Origin: Acidobacteriota bacterium
GTDB lineage: Bacteria > Acidobacteriota > Thermoanaerobaculia > Multivoradales > SZUA-115
NCBI GenBank assembly: GCA_003231035.1
Contig: QIHU01000652.1
Span: forward strand, 1 to 7,313
Direction of reading: 5' to 3'
Length of the DNA: 7,313 bases
The position numbers were made by a program, and so were the translations under genes. The notes under the pieces were generated by a model. It was not told the DNA's origin, ran no database searches, and worked only from the letters and a program-made list of their open reading frames with translations. Below, piece by piece: positions 1 to 5,683 of the stretch. The first letter of the stretch is position 1. Each line of letters begins with the position of its first letter.

Positions 1-416
1 GCCCATAGAGGGCCGGCCGCGGTGAGGAAGACGACGGCCTGAGTGGCGGCGGGCAGAGGCTGGGGGTTCACCCAGCCCATCCGCGCCCGCATCGTCGTGT
101 TCAAGGGTTGGCCGGGCAGCGAAGTGGCCAGTTCCTCGATTCGGTGGATCGACCGACGCCCCGCCAGGACCGCCCAGGCGATCCTCTCTGCCCTGGCGGC
201 GGGGGGCGAGCAGGGACGAGCCATGAAGGTGTCGCTCCACGGGCCACCGTTGGCGTTGCGGTAGCCAAGCCCCCCTCGCTCGCTCTCCGTGGACGGTCGT
301 GGGGCGCCAAAGCCGGCGGCCCCGATGACCGCCCACCAGGCTGGGTTCCACCCCTGGATCTCGGCGATGGCCTGGACCTGGCGACGGAATCGGCGTGCGG
401 TTTGAAGACTGTACAT
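1..416 (-). CDS. Unrecognised protein, truncated at the left window edge
   Basis: An open frame starts at ATG 416-414 and stays open for 138 codons to the window edge; an in-frame TAG lies ten codons upstream of that ATG. Third codon positions are about 80% G or C, as expected for a real gene here, and the translation is balanced and tryptophan-rich rather than showing the Arg/Pro/Ser-rich look of the shadow frames. Recognisable stretches are an N-terminal basic segment (MYSLQTARRFRRQVQAIAEI), a tryptophan cluster (GWNPAWWAVIG, residues 22-32), a glycine/proline linker (about 35-60) and a helical segment (AERIAWAVLAGRRSIHRIEE). I do not recognise the family. No clear ribosome binding site precedes ATG 416. 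An internal ATG at 224-222 has a GGAG ten bases upstream and is an alternative start. It follows the Asp-box gene in the same direction, behind a possible terminator, so it is probably a separate transcription unit. Confidence 0.5.
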   Translation of the reverse strand, partial: MYSLQTARRFRRQVQAIAEIQGWNPAWWAVIGAAGFGAPRPSTESERGGLGYRNANGGPWSDTFMARPCSPPAARAERIAWAVLAGRRSIHRIEELATSLPGQPLNTTMRARMGWVNPQPLPAATQAVVFLTAAGPLW

Positions 417-458
417 TGGGGTTGGGTCGTGGCTGCTGGTTCTCTATACCCAGCGATA

Positions 459-476
459 GGCGGAAAAGTTTCCGCC
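459..476. repeat. Perfect 8-bp inverted repeat
   Basis: GGCGGAAA at 459-466 pairs with TTTCCGCC at 469-476 around a 2-base centre, so a real hairpin would have a 4-base loop. It lies downstream of the Asp-box protein gene and upstream of the left-edge gene. No T-run follows on either strand, so it is not an obvious intrinsic terminator by itself. It could be an operator, an mRNA 3'-end stabiliser, or part of a bipartite 3' structure with the hairpin at 511-545. Confidence 0.35.
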
Positions 477-498
477 AAGAAGGCGGCGGCCGGAGAAC

Positions 499-545
499 CC
501 ATAAAGAAAGCCGCGACCAATGGAAAAACTCCGAATTGGCCGCGG
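499..545 (-). terminator. Possible intrinsic terminator of the Asp-box protein gene
   Basis: CCGCG (511-515) pairs with CGCGG (541-545), CCAAT (517-521) with ATTGG (535-539), and GGA (522-524) with TCC (530-532). The result is a stem of about 13 pairs with small bulges around an AAAAC loop (525-529, plus-strand reading). Read on the minus strand, the stem is followed by CTTTCTTTA, a T-rich but interrupted tract. It begins about 30 bases after the stop codon of the minus-strand gene ending at 576, where its terminator would be expected. The broken T-tract and bulges lower confidence. Confidence 0.45.
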
Positions 546-575
546 CCCACTGACTGTACCCAGGAGAAGGAGAGG

Positions 576-2348
576 CTACGGGACCGTGACGTCCCACAGG
601 CTAGTGTCGCCAGTCTCAAAGCCATCGTCGAAAATGTCCGCCGCGATGCCGTCGGTCTGGAAGCCGCTGACGTAGACGTCAATCGAGTTGCCGCCACCGC
701 CGGCCTCGTTGCGGTTGTCGGTGTAAATCGCCATGGCGTTGGTCATTGCCACCGACATACTGCTGTAGTCACCGAACTCGAAGCCGTCGGTGATGTTAGG
801 CGAAGTGACCGCGGTCAACCGCTCGGGAGTGCTGTAGGTGACACCGCCGTCGGTGGAGACGACATGGTAGACGTCGATCCCGGTCCGGGTCGGGTCGTTG
901 ATCGTGCTGTTGAAAATAACGTGGACGTTACCGGCCTCGTCGACCTCCGCCCAGCCTTGCCAACGGTCGACGGTGGCCGCATCCCCAGTGGGATGAACGG
1001 TGACTGGCGTCCAGGTGGCACCGCCGTCGCGCGAGTAGGCGACCCGCACCCGACCGTGGTTGTCGGCGGCGATGGCGCCGGTGATGGCGGTGGAGTCTGT
1101 CCAGCCGACGTAGATGCTGTCGGCGAATGGACCGCTGGAGGTGTCGGCGTCGGTTGAGACGATCACCGCCACGCCACGGCTCTCCTGTGAGGGGAGCGCG
1201 AAGTTGAAGCTGGCGAAAGTGTCGTCCACCTTGACCGTGGTGGGGAAGGTGGCGCCGCCGTCGGTCGACTTACGGATCAGGATGTCGCTGCTGTTGAAGG
1301 CGGGCCAGGCGACGTAGACGTTGCCGGCCGCGTCGCTAGAGACGTCGCTACCGACGCCCAGTTCAGGACCGGCGGCGGAGAAGGCCACCGTGGACCAGGT
1401 CTCGCCGTTATCGGTGGAGACCGCGTTCTGGAGCACGTTACCGTTGTGCCAGGTCATGTAGAGCTTGCCGAAGTGGGGGGAAGTGGGAATCCGGTCGAGG
1501 TGGAGGAACTGCTTATCGTGACCACCGCCGGTGGCGATCTCGCGCCGCGGATCGGTGCTGCCGCCGGTGGCGAAGTCGGTCCAGGTGGCGCCGTCGTCAC
1601 CGGTGCGATAGGCCCAAACGTCGCAGCCGGCGAAGCCGCAGTTGCCCAGCGTGGTGGTGATCGCCGTGGTGCCGTCGGTCGACCACTCGACGGTTGGGTC
1701 GCAGCAGGTGGCGCCGAGGGGCAGGGCGGCGGAAGCGGTCCAGGTGGCACCGCCATCGCTCGAGAAGTGCATGATCTGGCCGCCAGCGCCGTTGACCCCG
1801 GCGATCACCTTGTTGGGATCGGTCGGGTGGATGGCAACGGCCGATTCGGCGGAGCTACCCGGAGGGGTCACCCGCGCTTCGCCGGAGACGAGAGCCTCGA
1901 ACTCGCTCTCGCGTCGGGTGAAGAAATCCTTCTCCACCACACCGCTGTCATCCACGATGACGTGCAAGACGCCTTCCTCATCGCGCGTCGTCCGGTTGTA
2001 GATCTTGCCGTCGATCAGAAAGCCGCCGAACATCTGGCGGAAGATCTCAGGCGCGCTGAGCGGGTACTGCACCGGCCCCTCGCGACGCATGTCCGGGTTG
2101 TGCTGACGCATCTTGACGCGGAAAAAGGCGGGGATGGTTAGGCTCAGCTCAGCCTCGTTCGGGGCGAGGAACTCTAGATCGTCCGCGTTCAGATCGTAGT
2201 TCCTGTCGTCCCAAGGGCCGAACTTGGTCAGCGATTCGTAGTCGACTCGAGAATCGACGCCACGAGCTTGGACGATCTGCTGGGCCTGGGCAATAGTGCC
2301 CGTGACCAGCAGCAATGCAGCCAAGGCGAGCGTCAAGCGCATCTTCAT
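576..2348 (-). CDS. Secreted Asp-box (BNR) beta-propeller protein, sialidase-like fold
   Basis: A 590-residue exported protein. Residues 1-22 are a signal peptide (MKMRLTLALAALLLVTGTIA, then QAQ), probably cleaved after AQA. Residues 25-165 are an uncharacterised N-terminal region. From about 166 there is a propeller with six Asp boxes (S/T-x-D-x-G-x-T-W/F/Y) at 196-203, 249-256, 311-318, 361-368, 439-446 and 498-505. Such repeats occur in sialidases, other glycosidases, sortilins and photosystem assembly factors, so enzymatic activity does not follow. An RIP triplet (286-288) is present, but it lies within the propeller rather than at the N-terminal position of the sialidase FRIP motif, and I cannot assign the catalytic Asp, Glu/Tyr and Arg triad. 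Cysteines 215/216 and 237/242 could form disulfides. The C-terminus ends in IFDDGFETGDTSLW plus five residues, a tail I recall from other secreted proteins of such bacteria. AGGAG six bases before the ATG supports the start. It follows the TonB receptor gene by 164 bases. Confidence 0.85.
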   Translation of the reverse strand: MKMRLTLALAALLLVTGTIAQAQQIVQARGVDSRVDYESLTKFGPWDDRNYDLNADDLEFLAPNEAELSLTIPAFFRVKMRQHNPDMRREGPVQYPLSAPEIFRQMFGGFLIDGKIYNRTTRDEEGVLHVIVDDSGVVEKDFFTRRESEFEALVSGEARVTPPGSSAESAVAIHPTDPNKVIAGVNGAGGQIMHFSSDGGATWTASAALPLGATCCDPTVEWSTDGTTAITTTLGNCGFAGCDVWAYRTGDDGATWTDFATGGSTDPRREIATGGGHDKQFLHLDRIPTSPHFGKLYMTWHNGNVLQNAVSTDNGETWSTVAFSAAGPELGVGSDVSSDAAGNVYVAWPAFNSSDILIRKSTDGGATFPTTVKVDDTFASFNFALPSQESRGVAVIVSTDADTSSGPFADSIYVGWTDSTAITGAIAADNHGRVRVAYSRDGGATWTPVTVHPTGDAATVDRWQGWAEVDEAGNVHVIFNSTINDPTRTGIDVYHVVSTDGGVTYSTPERLTAVTSPNITDGFEFGDYSSMSVAMTNAMAIYTDNRNEAGGGGNSIDVYVSGFQTDGIAADIFDDGFETGDTSLWDVTVP

Positions 2349-2444
2349 GGTGATCTCCTGATTGAGGGGTGATCTAAGACTGACCGTCGCTTGGGTTCGG
2401 GGCTGAGCCGCGAGACTGTCGGAGGAGGGCCAGCGAGTGAATAG

Positions 2445-2460
2445 GCTTTCTAGCGAAAGC
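2445..2460. repeat. Small inverted repeat at the predicted transcription start
   Basis: GCTTTC (2445-2450) and GAAAGC (2455-2460) form a perfect 6-bp stem with a TAGC loop; CTAG repeats overlap it. It lies immediately downstream of the candidate -10 box, so it would form the 5' end of the Asp-box gene mRNA. It could be a 5' stabilising hairpin or an operator. It is also downstream of the TonB receptor stop codon, but without a T-run it is a poor intrinsic terminator. Confidence 0.3.
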
Positions 2461-2461
2461 T

Positions 2462-2490
2462 AGTATAGTCGCCGTGGGCAAGGGAGCCAA
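2462..2490 (-). promoter_or_regulatory. Candidate sigma70-like promoter for the Asp-box protein gene
   Basis: On the minus strand TTGGCT (2490-2485) and TATACT (2467-2462) are separated by exactly 17 bases, close to the TTGACA/TATAAT consensus. The site lies between the TonB receptor stop and the Asp-box gene start and points toward the latter, implying a 5' leader of roughly 105 bases. Transcription could therefore start independently of the receptor gene. This is pattern matching only; the organism's sigma factor preferences are unknown. Confidence 0.4.
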
Positions 2491-2512
2491 GAGGAGACTT
2501 TGGAGAAAAATC

Positions 2513-4522
2513 TTAGTTCGCAACTGTTTCCGAGCCTCCTGTCGCTCTCAGTCGTAGACTGAAACGAAGGGAGCGGCCGGCGCCTGGAAAGCCGATCAGC
2601 GTCTCGTAGCTTCGATCGGTGGCGTTGTCCAGCTGGCCGCGAACCTCCCACCGCGGGGTGACTCGCCAAGTTCCGCCGAGCGTCAAGAGCTGATAGCCCT
2701 CGACACTCGACCGTGTGGGCACCGCGATCTGCTGATCCAGCCGGCTCGATACTGACTGTAGCTGCGCTTGCCAGCGCAGCCTCGTGGTCGCTTGGTGGGA
2801 GAGCTGGGCACTGCCGCTCAGGCGGGGCCGATTGCGCAGCTCGTCGCCGCTGTCCAGATCTTCCACCTCGCGATAGGTGAGCTGGGCGCGCAATTTCCAC
2901 TGCGGCGCCGGCTGCCAGGCGAGCTCAACTTCGGCGCCGCGAGCCCGCACCCGCGAGCGGTTCAGATGGGTGAAGAGGTCGAAATCGAAGTCGACCAGGT
3001 CGCGGTAACGGCTCCAGAAAAGGCCAGCGGTGACCTGGCCGGTGGCGAAGGGCTGGACGATGGCGAGATCGGCCCCAACTACCGTCTCCGGCCGCAAATC
3101 CGGGTTGCCGCCGAGCTGAGGTGGGCTGGCCAGGGCGAAGAAGCTGGGCAACTTGAAGGAGCGGGCGAGGCTCGCCCGCAGCCGTCGTGATCCTTCGCCC
3201 AACTTATAGCTGAGGGCTAGCCGTGGACTGACTTCGGCCGTTTGCTCTTGCGGCAGATCGACACGCACGCCAGCCTCGAAGTCGAAGCGGGAAGAGTGGC
3301 TGACCAGCTCGGCGAAGAGGCCGGGCGTGGTGCGCTCGATGCGGTAGTCCGAGGGCAGGTCGCCGCCCAAGAATGGGGGTAGCAGCAGCAGCCCATCGGT
3401 GCGCCCGCGCTCGTGCTCGATCTCGGCGCCGAAGGTGAAACGGGGGGTGAAACGGGTTCGGGGCCGGGTCGGCAAGCGGACCGCCCAGGCGAGTCTTGAG
3501 CGGGTATAGCGCGTGGTTTCAACGGAGGGTGGAACCAGCGGAAAGATGGCCGGGCTGGTGCGATCGAGCCGGCGCTGATGGAGCGAGCCGCGCAGGCGGT
3601 GCTGGCGGCCGCCACGATCCTGGATCTGGAAGCGGATTCCCAGGGTAGCCTCGGTGTTGTCGCTCTGGCGCAGCTCCCCCGAGCCGAGGACGGGGCCACC
3701 CGAAGACTCGGGATAATCCGAGCCCCGCCAATCGGCGTAGCGACCCTGAATGTCGAGCCCGGAGTGCTCGCCGAGCTTGAAGTGGAGGTTGGCTACCAGG
3801 TCGGTCTCTTCGAAACTTTCCTTGGCGATTAACCGGCTCTGGCGCTGGGAGGAGAGGCCCACGAAGTAGCTGGCCGAGTTCCCCGCGCCGCCGCCCACCG
3901 AAGCGGCAATCAGTCGTTGCGAACCCTCTCCCAGCCCTGCTTCCAAAGTGAAGTCGGTGCGCTCCGCCGCCGCCGCCACCTCTCCCGTGCGGGTCACGAT
4001 ATTGATCCCCCCTCCCAGGCCGCTCGAGCCGAAGAAGGTGGAAAGCGGGCCACGGACCACCTCGATACGCTCGATCGAGGCCAGCGACAGCGCTTCGAGG
4101 TTGTAACTGCCGCCCTGTCGCCCGGTCGGGTCGTTGAGCGGGACACCGTCGAGCAAGACGAAAGTGAAGTTGGGGTCCCCGCCGCGCAACTGGGCGGTGG
4201 TGGAGCCGCCGCGCGTCGTCGAGGTGACATAGACCCCGGCCACCTGACGCAGCAGCTCGCCCACCGTGGTCGCCCCGGAATCGAGGATCTGCTGGCGGTC
4301 GATCACGGTGACCGCCGCGGTGGCCGAAGCCAGTTCGCGCTCACTGACTAGCGCGGTGGCGGAGAAGGTGGCGATGGGGTCGGCCGGGTCGACCCCATCG
4401 GCCAACTGCGCGGCCGGCAGGGGGTCCGTCAGACCCGTCAACAATAGCGCCAGCGCGCCCCAGGCCACGCTGGGCGCCCATCGGGCTGAGCGTCGTTGCC
4501 GGCAGCCGCTGTTGGGAACCAT
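2513..4522 (-). CDS. BtuB-like TonB-dependent outer-membrane receptor
   Basis: A 669-residue outer-membrane active transporter that would import a scarce ligand with energy from TonB-ExbB-ExbD. Residues 1-38 are a signal peptide: basic RQRRSARW, hydrophobic WGALALLLTGL, then PAAQ. A possible TonB box lies near 51-60 (ATFSATALVS). The plug domain covers about 66-178, with TVIDRQQIL, LRQVAGVYV, QLRGG (111-115), FVLLDGVPLND (121-131), IERIEVVRGP (150-159) and GGGINIVTR (170-178). The 22-strand barrel follows; NPDLRPETV and the late DNATDRSYETLIGFPGAGRS resemble the C-terminal part of BtuB (DN..D..YET..GY...GR). Length is slightly above BtuB. The ligand is unproven: cobalamin by resemblance, but no cobalamin riboswitch fits the 110 bases before the divergent neighbour. 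The protein ends in hydrophilic ATGGSETVAN after the last strand, instead of the usual terminal aromatic residue. The start is ATG 4522 with only a weak GAGA upstream. Confidence 0.9.
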   Translation of the reverse strand: MVPNSGCRQRRSARWAPSVAWGALALLLTGLTDPLPAAQLADGVDPADPIATFSATALVSERELASATAAVTVIDRQQILDSGATTVGELLRQVAGVYVTSTTRGGSTTAQLRGGDPNFTFVLLDGVPLNDPTGRQGGSYNLEALSLASIERIEVVRGPLSTFFGSSGLGGGINIVTRTGEVAAAAERTDFTLEAGLGEGSQRLIAASVGGGAGNSASYFVGLSSQRQSRLIAKESFEETDLVANLHFKLGEHSGLDIQGRYADWRGSDYPESSGGPVLGSGELRQSDNTEATLGIRFQIQDRGGRQHRLRGSLHQRRLDRTSPAIFPLVPPSVETTRYTRSRLAWAVRLPTRPRTRFTPRFTFGAEIEHERGRTDGLLLLPPFLGGDLPSDYRIERTTPGLFAELVSHSSRFDFEAGVRVDLPQEQTAEVSPRLALSYKLGEGSRRLRASLARSFKLPSFFALASPPQLGGNPDLRPETVVGADLAIVQPFATGQVTAGLFWSRYRDLVDFDFDLFTHLNRSRVRARGAEVELAWQPAPQWKLRAQLTYREVEDLDSGDELRNRPRLSGSAQLSHQATTRLRWQAQLQSVSSRLDQQIAVPTRSSVEGYQLLTLGGTWRVTPRWEVRGQLDNATDRSYETLIGFPGAGRSLRFSLRLRATGGSETVAN

Positions 4523-4632
4523 GCTGTTCTCGCTGAGTCATTCGCGGGCGGGACAGCCAGCGCAAGCGCGCAGTCTACCGCCCTGGGCGGCGAGGTGCGA
4601 AGATGGCCCCAACACAAACAGAGGAGACCTCC

Positions 4633-4947
4633 ATGGCAAAGACAAGCAAGACCAAACCCAGCGGCGAGAGACTGAAGAACCCCGCGATCAGCCAGCAGCT
4701 CCAGCGAGTACCAGGCTGGAAGGCACAAGATCGCCGCTCCTCGATCACCAAGAGTTACAAACTACCCAGCTTCCGCGCCGCCCTGGCCTTTGTCCAGTTC
4801 GTCGGCGAACTTGCCGAAGCCCACGACCACCACCCCGACATCGACATCCGCTACAGCCGCGTGGTTCTCACCCTCAGCACCCACTCGGCGGGCGGCCTGA
4901 CCGAGAAAGACTTCGCCTTGGCGAGAGCGGTGGACGGCGACGGCTAG
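4633..4947 (+). CDS. Pterin-4a-carbinolamine dehydratase (PCD/DCoH family)
   Basis: A 104-residue protein of the usual length for 4a-hydroxytetrahydrobiopterin dehydratase, which dehydrates 4a-hydroxytetrahydropterin to quinonoid dihydropterin during cofactor recycling by aromatic amino acid hydroxylases. Seen directly: PGW at 27-29, the signature EAHDHHPDIDIRYSRV (62-77) with adjacent histidines 66 and 67, and TH at 83-84 supplying the third active-site histidine, followed by GGLTEKDFALA. The N-terminal 15 residues are lysine-rich and probably flexible. ATG 4633 is chosen because GAGGAG lies exactly six bases upstream; a longer reading from ATG 4603 would bury that site inside the gene and lacks its own. 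No hydroxylase gene is visible, so the physiological partner is unknown; some bacterial members act without phenylalanine hydroxylase. It is divergent from the TonB receptor gene, and the shared gap contains no promoter I can call with confidence. Confidence 0.92.
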   Translation: MAKTSKTKPSGERLKNPAISQQLQRVPGWKAQDRRSSITKSYKLPSFRAALAFVQFVGELAEAHDHHPDIDIRYSRVVLTLSTHSAGGLTEKDFALARAVDGDG

Positions 4948-5205
4948 AGGTTGGGGGTAGTCCGCGTTGCGCGGTGGATCGGTGGGCGAGCGAAGCGGCG
5001 GAATCGGATCTAGCTATGCAAAGGGTGCGCGGTGTTTTGCAAGCGAGACGATTTGCTGGCAAGCGCCTTGGTCGGTGCGTTCGAGATTTCTGGATCGTTG
5101 CGAGGGCCGGTGCTAAGCTGTTTGGAATCAACAACTTGCGCCCTCTTTGTGCTCCCGGCCGAGGCTGGGATGAGGGCCGATTCCTGACCGAAAGGAGCGA
5201 TCGCG
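4948..5205 (+). other. Gene-poor leader region before the tandem peptide genes
   Basis: I see no convincing conventional gene over these 258 bases. A small GC hairpin (CCGCG/CGCGG, 4962-4974, loop TTG) follows the dehydratase stop but has no T-run. A weak extended -10-like TGCTAAGCT (5110-5118) has no good -35 partner. The frames that cross here are Arg-rich and overlap the dehydratase gene or the peptide genes, so I treat them as chance. The final 17 bases are repeated before the second peptide gene. The region probably holds the peptide promoter and a long 5' leader. Confidence 0.4.
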
Positions 5206-5292
5206 ATGATCGATGCGACGAGAGACGGTTTGTGGGTTTTGTTCGTGCTGTTGGGCTGGGTGGAGGAGCCGGAAGGAGCGGTGGAGAATGGG
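5189..5292 (+). repeat. Direct repeat, copy 1 (peptide gene leader and residues 1-29)
   Basis: This 104-base unit recurs 212 bases downstream with seven base differences. It comprises 17 identical bases before the start codon (containing AAAGGAG and the palindrome GCGATCGC) plus the first 29 codons. Similarity drops sharply after codon 29 and upstream of the CGAAAGGAG block. This marks a tandem gene duplication whose ends have diverged, rather than an insertion sequence. Confidence 0.92.
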
Positions 5293-5316
5293 CCGCTGAT
5301 TAGTCCCGAGGGTTGA
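5206..5316 (+). CDS. Tandem small peptide 1, 36 residues, unknown family
   Basis: A 36-codon gene starting with MIDATRDGLWVLFVLLGWVE and ending ENG-PLISPEG. AAAGGAG (5191-5197) sits eight bases before ATG. Layout: short polar N-terminus (1-8, with Arg6 and Asp3/Asp7), an 11-residue hydrophobic block (9-19, LWVLFVLLGWV), an acidic stretch (EEPEGAVENG, 20-29) and a heptapeptide end (30-36). Compared with the second copy, residues 1-29 are identical although seven bases over six codons differ, all silent; this is direct evidence of protein-level selection. The hydrophobic block is short for a transmembrane helix but could direct export or membrane association. I do not recognise the family. Candidate roles are signalling-peptide precursor (favoured by the variable tail and the adjacent TPR gene), RiPP-like precursor, small membrane protein, or type I toxin (less likely: net acidic). 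Function is inferred only. Confidence 0.82.
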   Translation: MIDATRDGLWVLFVLLGWVEEPEGAVENGPLISPEG

Positions 5317-5400
5317 CCGTTGAGCCTTGCGCTGAATGAGCCCGCGTCGGATGCTCTGGCTTGCGGTCTGTTTGGGGCCGCGAGGAGGGCGCAACAACCA

Positions 5401-5504
5401 CGAAAGGAGCGATCGCGATGATCGATGCAACGAGAGACGGATTGTGGGTTTTGTTCGTATTACTGGGCTGGGTGGAGGAGCCGGAAGGGGCGGTGGAGAA
5501 TGGG
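5401..5504 (+). repeat. Direct repeat, copy 2 (peptide gene leader and residues 1-29)
   Basis: This is the second copy of the 104-base unit. The 17 bases before the start codon are unchanged. All seven base differences fall at synonymous positions of codons 4, 8, 14, 15, 16 and 24. The 108 bases between the copies (5293-5400) have no counterpart after the second copy. Confidence 0.92.
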
Positions 5505-5528
5505 GCTGCTTTTGACCCTTTGGGTTAG
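5418..5528 (+). CDS. Tandem small peptide 2, 36 residues, paralogue of peptide 1
   Basis: A second 36-codon gene with the same residues 1-29 as peptide 1 and a different end, AAFDPLG instead of PLISPEG. Only Pro34 and Gly36 are shared in the heptapeptide, and position 33 is Asp versus Ser. AAAGGAG (5403-5409) precedes the ATG by eight bases. Length, stop position, hydrophobic block and acidic stretch are conserved. Codon 15 is TTA here versus CTG in copy 1, a two-base change that still encodes Leu. The TPR-protein gene begins 64 to 182 bases downstream, depending on its start, so cotranscription is plausible. A conserved leader with a variable C-terminal end suggests a processed precursor whose mature product differs between copies; no processing site is proven. 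Confidence 0.82.
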   Translation: MIDATRDGLWVLFVLLGWVEEPEGAVENGAAFDPLG

Positions 5529-5546
5529 GCGCTAGTCCCCGGGGCG

Positions 5547-5566
5547 GCGGGCTGGCCTTCGCCCGC
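5547..5566. repeat. GC-rich inverted repeat between peptide 2 and the TPR gene
   Basis: GCGGGC (5547-5552) pairs with GCCCGC (5561-5566) around an 8-base loop, TGGCCTTC; CCCCGGGG (5537-5544) lies just before it. No T-run follows on the plus strand. It could be a transcript processing or attenuation hairpin that sets the ratio of peptide to TPR protein, or a weak, factor-assisted terminator. Confidence 0.3.
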
Positions 5567-5592
5567 TGCCCGTGATACGCTACGGCTTGAAT

Positions 5593-5683
5593 ATGTCTGA
5601 AAGCAAATACGACCGTAGCCAGTACGACTCCGATCGCCGGTTGGCGACCGCGCCGGTACGTCCTGCCCGACATTCCCAAACTC
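5593..5683 (+). other. Possible frameshifted N-terminal extension of the TPR gene
   Basis: In the frame of the TPR gene the sequence stays open back to a TGA at 5588-5590 but offers no ATG, GTG or TTG before TTG 5684, although codons from about 5654 read plausibly as protein (RYVLPDIPKLLALPRGQAVM). In the next frame, ATG 5593 opens with MSESKYDRSQYDSDRRLATA, also protein-like. Skipping one base near C5653 would join them into one N-terminus and give a protein of about 376 residues. This may be a sequencing or assembly error, a real frameshift mutation, programmed +1 shifting, or coincidence. Confidence 0.35.

Noticed and set aside
101..697. Minus-strand frame of 198 codons overlapping the end of the Asp-box gene
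   Set aside because: Arg/Ser/Pro-rich shadow translation that overlaps the supported gene and the probable terminator; the competing frame from 416 has better codon statistics.
108..1157. Plus-strand open frame of 349 codons
   Set aside because: It lies antisense to the well-supported Asp-box gene and to the left-edge frame, has low-complexity Gly/Val/Asp composition and no recognisable domain; long antisense frames are common at this GC content.
4523..4632. Cobalamin riboswitch before the BtuB-like receptor
   Set aside because: Only 110 bases separate the receptor from the divergent dehydratase gene, too short for the element, and I saw no conserved B12-box sequence.
4266..5303. Plus-strand frame of 345 codons spanning the receptor start, the dehydratase and peptide 1
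   Set aside because: It overlaps three supported genes in another frame or on the other strand and encodes Arg-rich sequence without a domain.
5189..5528. Tandem repeats as a CRISPR array or insertion-sequence ends
   Set aside because: There are only two units of 104 bases in direct orientation, with coding content and silent substitutions; no spacer regularity, terminal inverted repeats or transposase.
5206..5528. Tandem peptides as type I toxins
   Set aside because: Hydrophobic core and duplication fit, but the peptides are strongly acidic, the hydrophobic block is only about 11 residues, and no antisense RNA promoter was evident; kept as a minor alternative.
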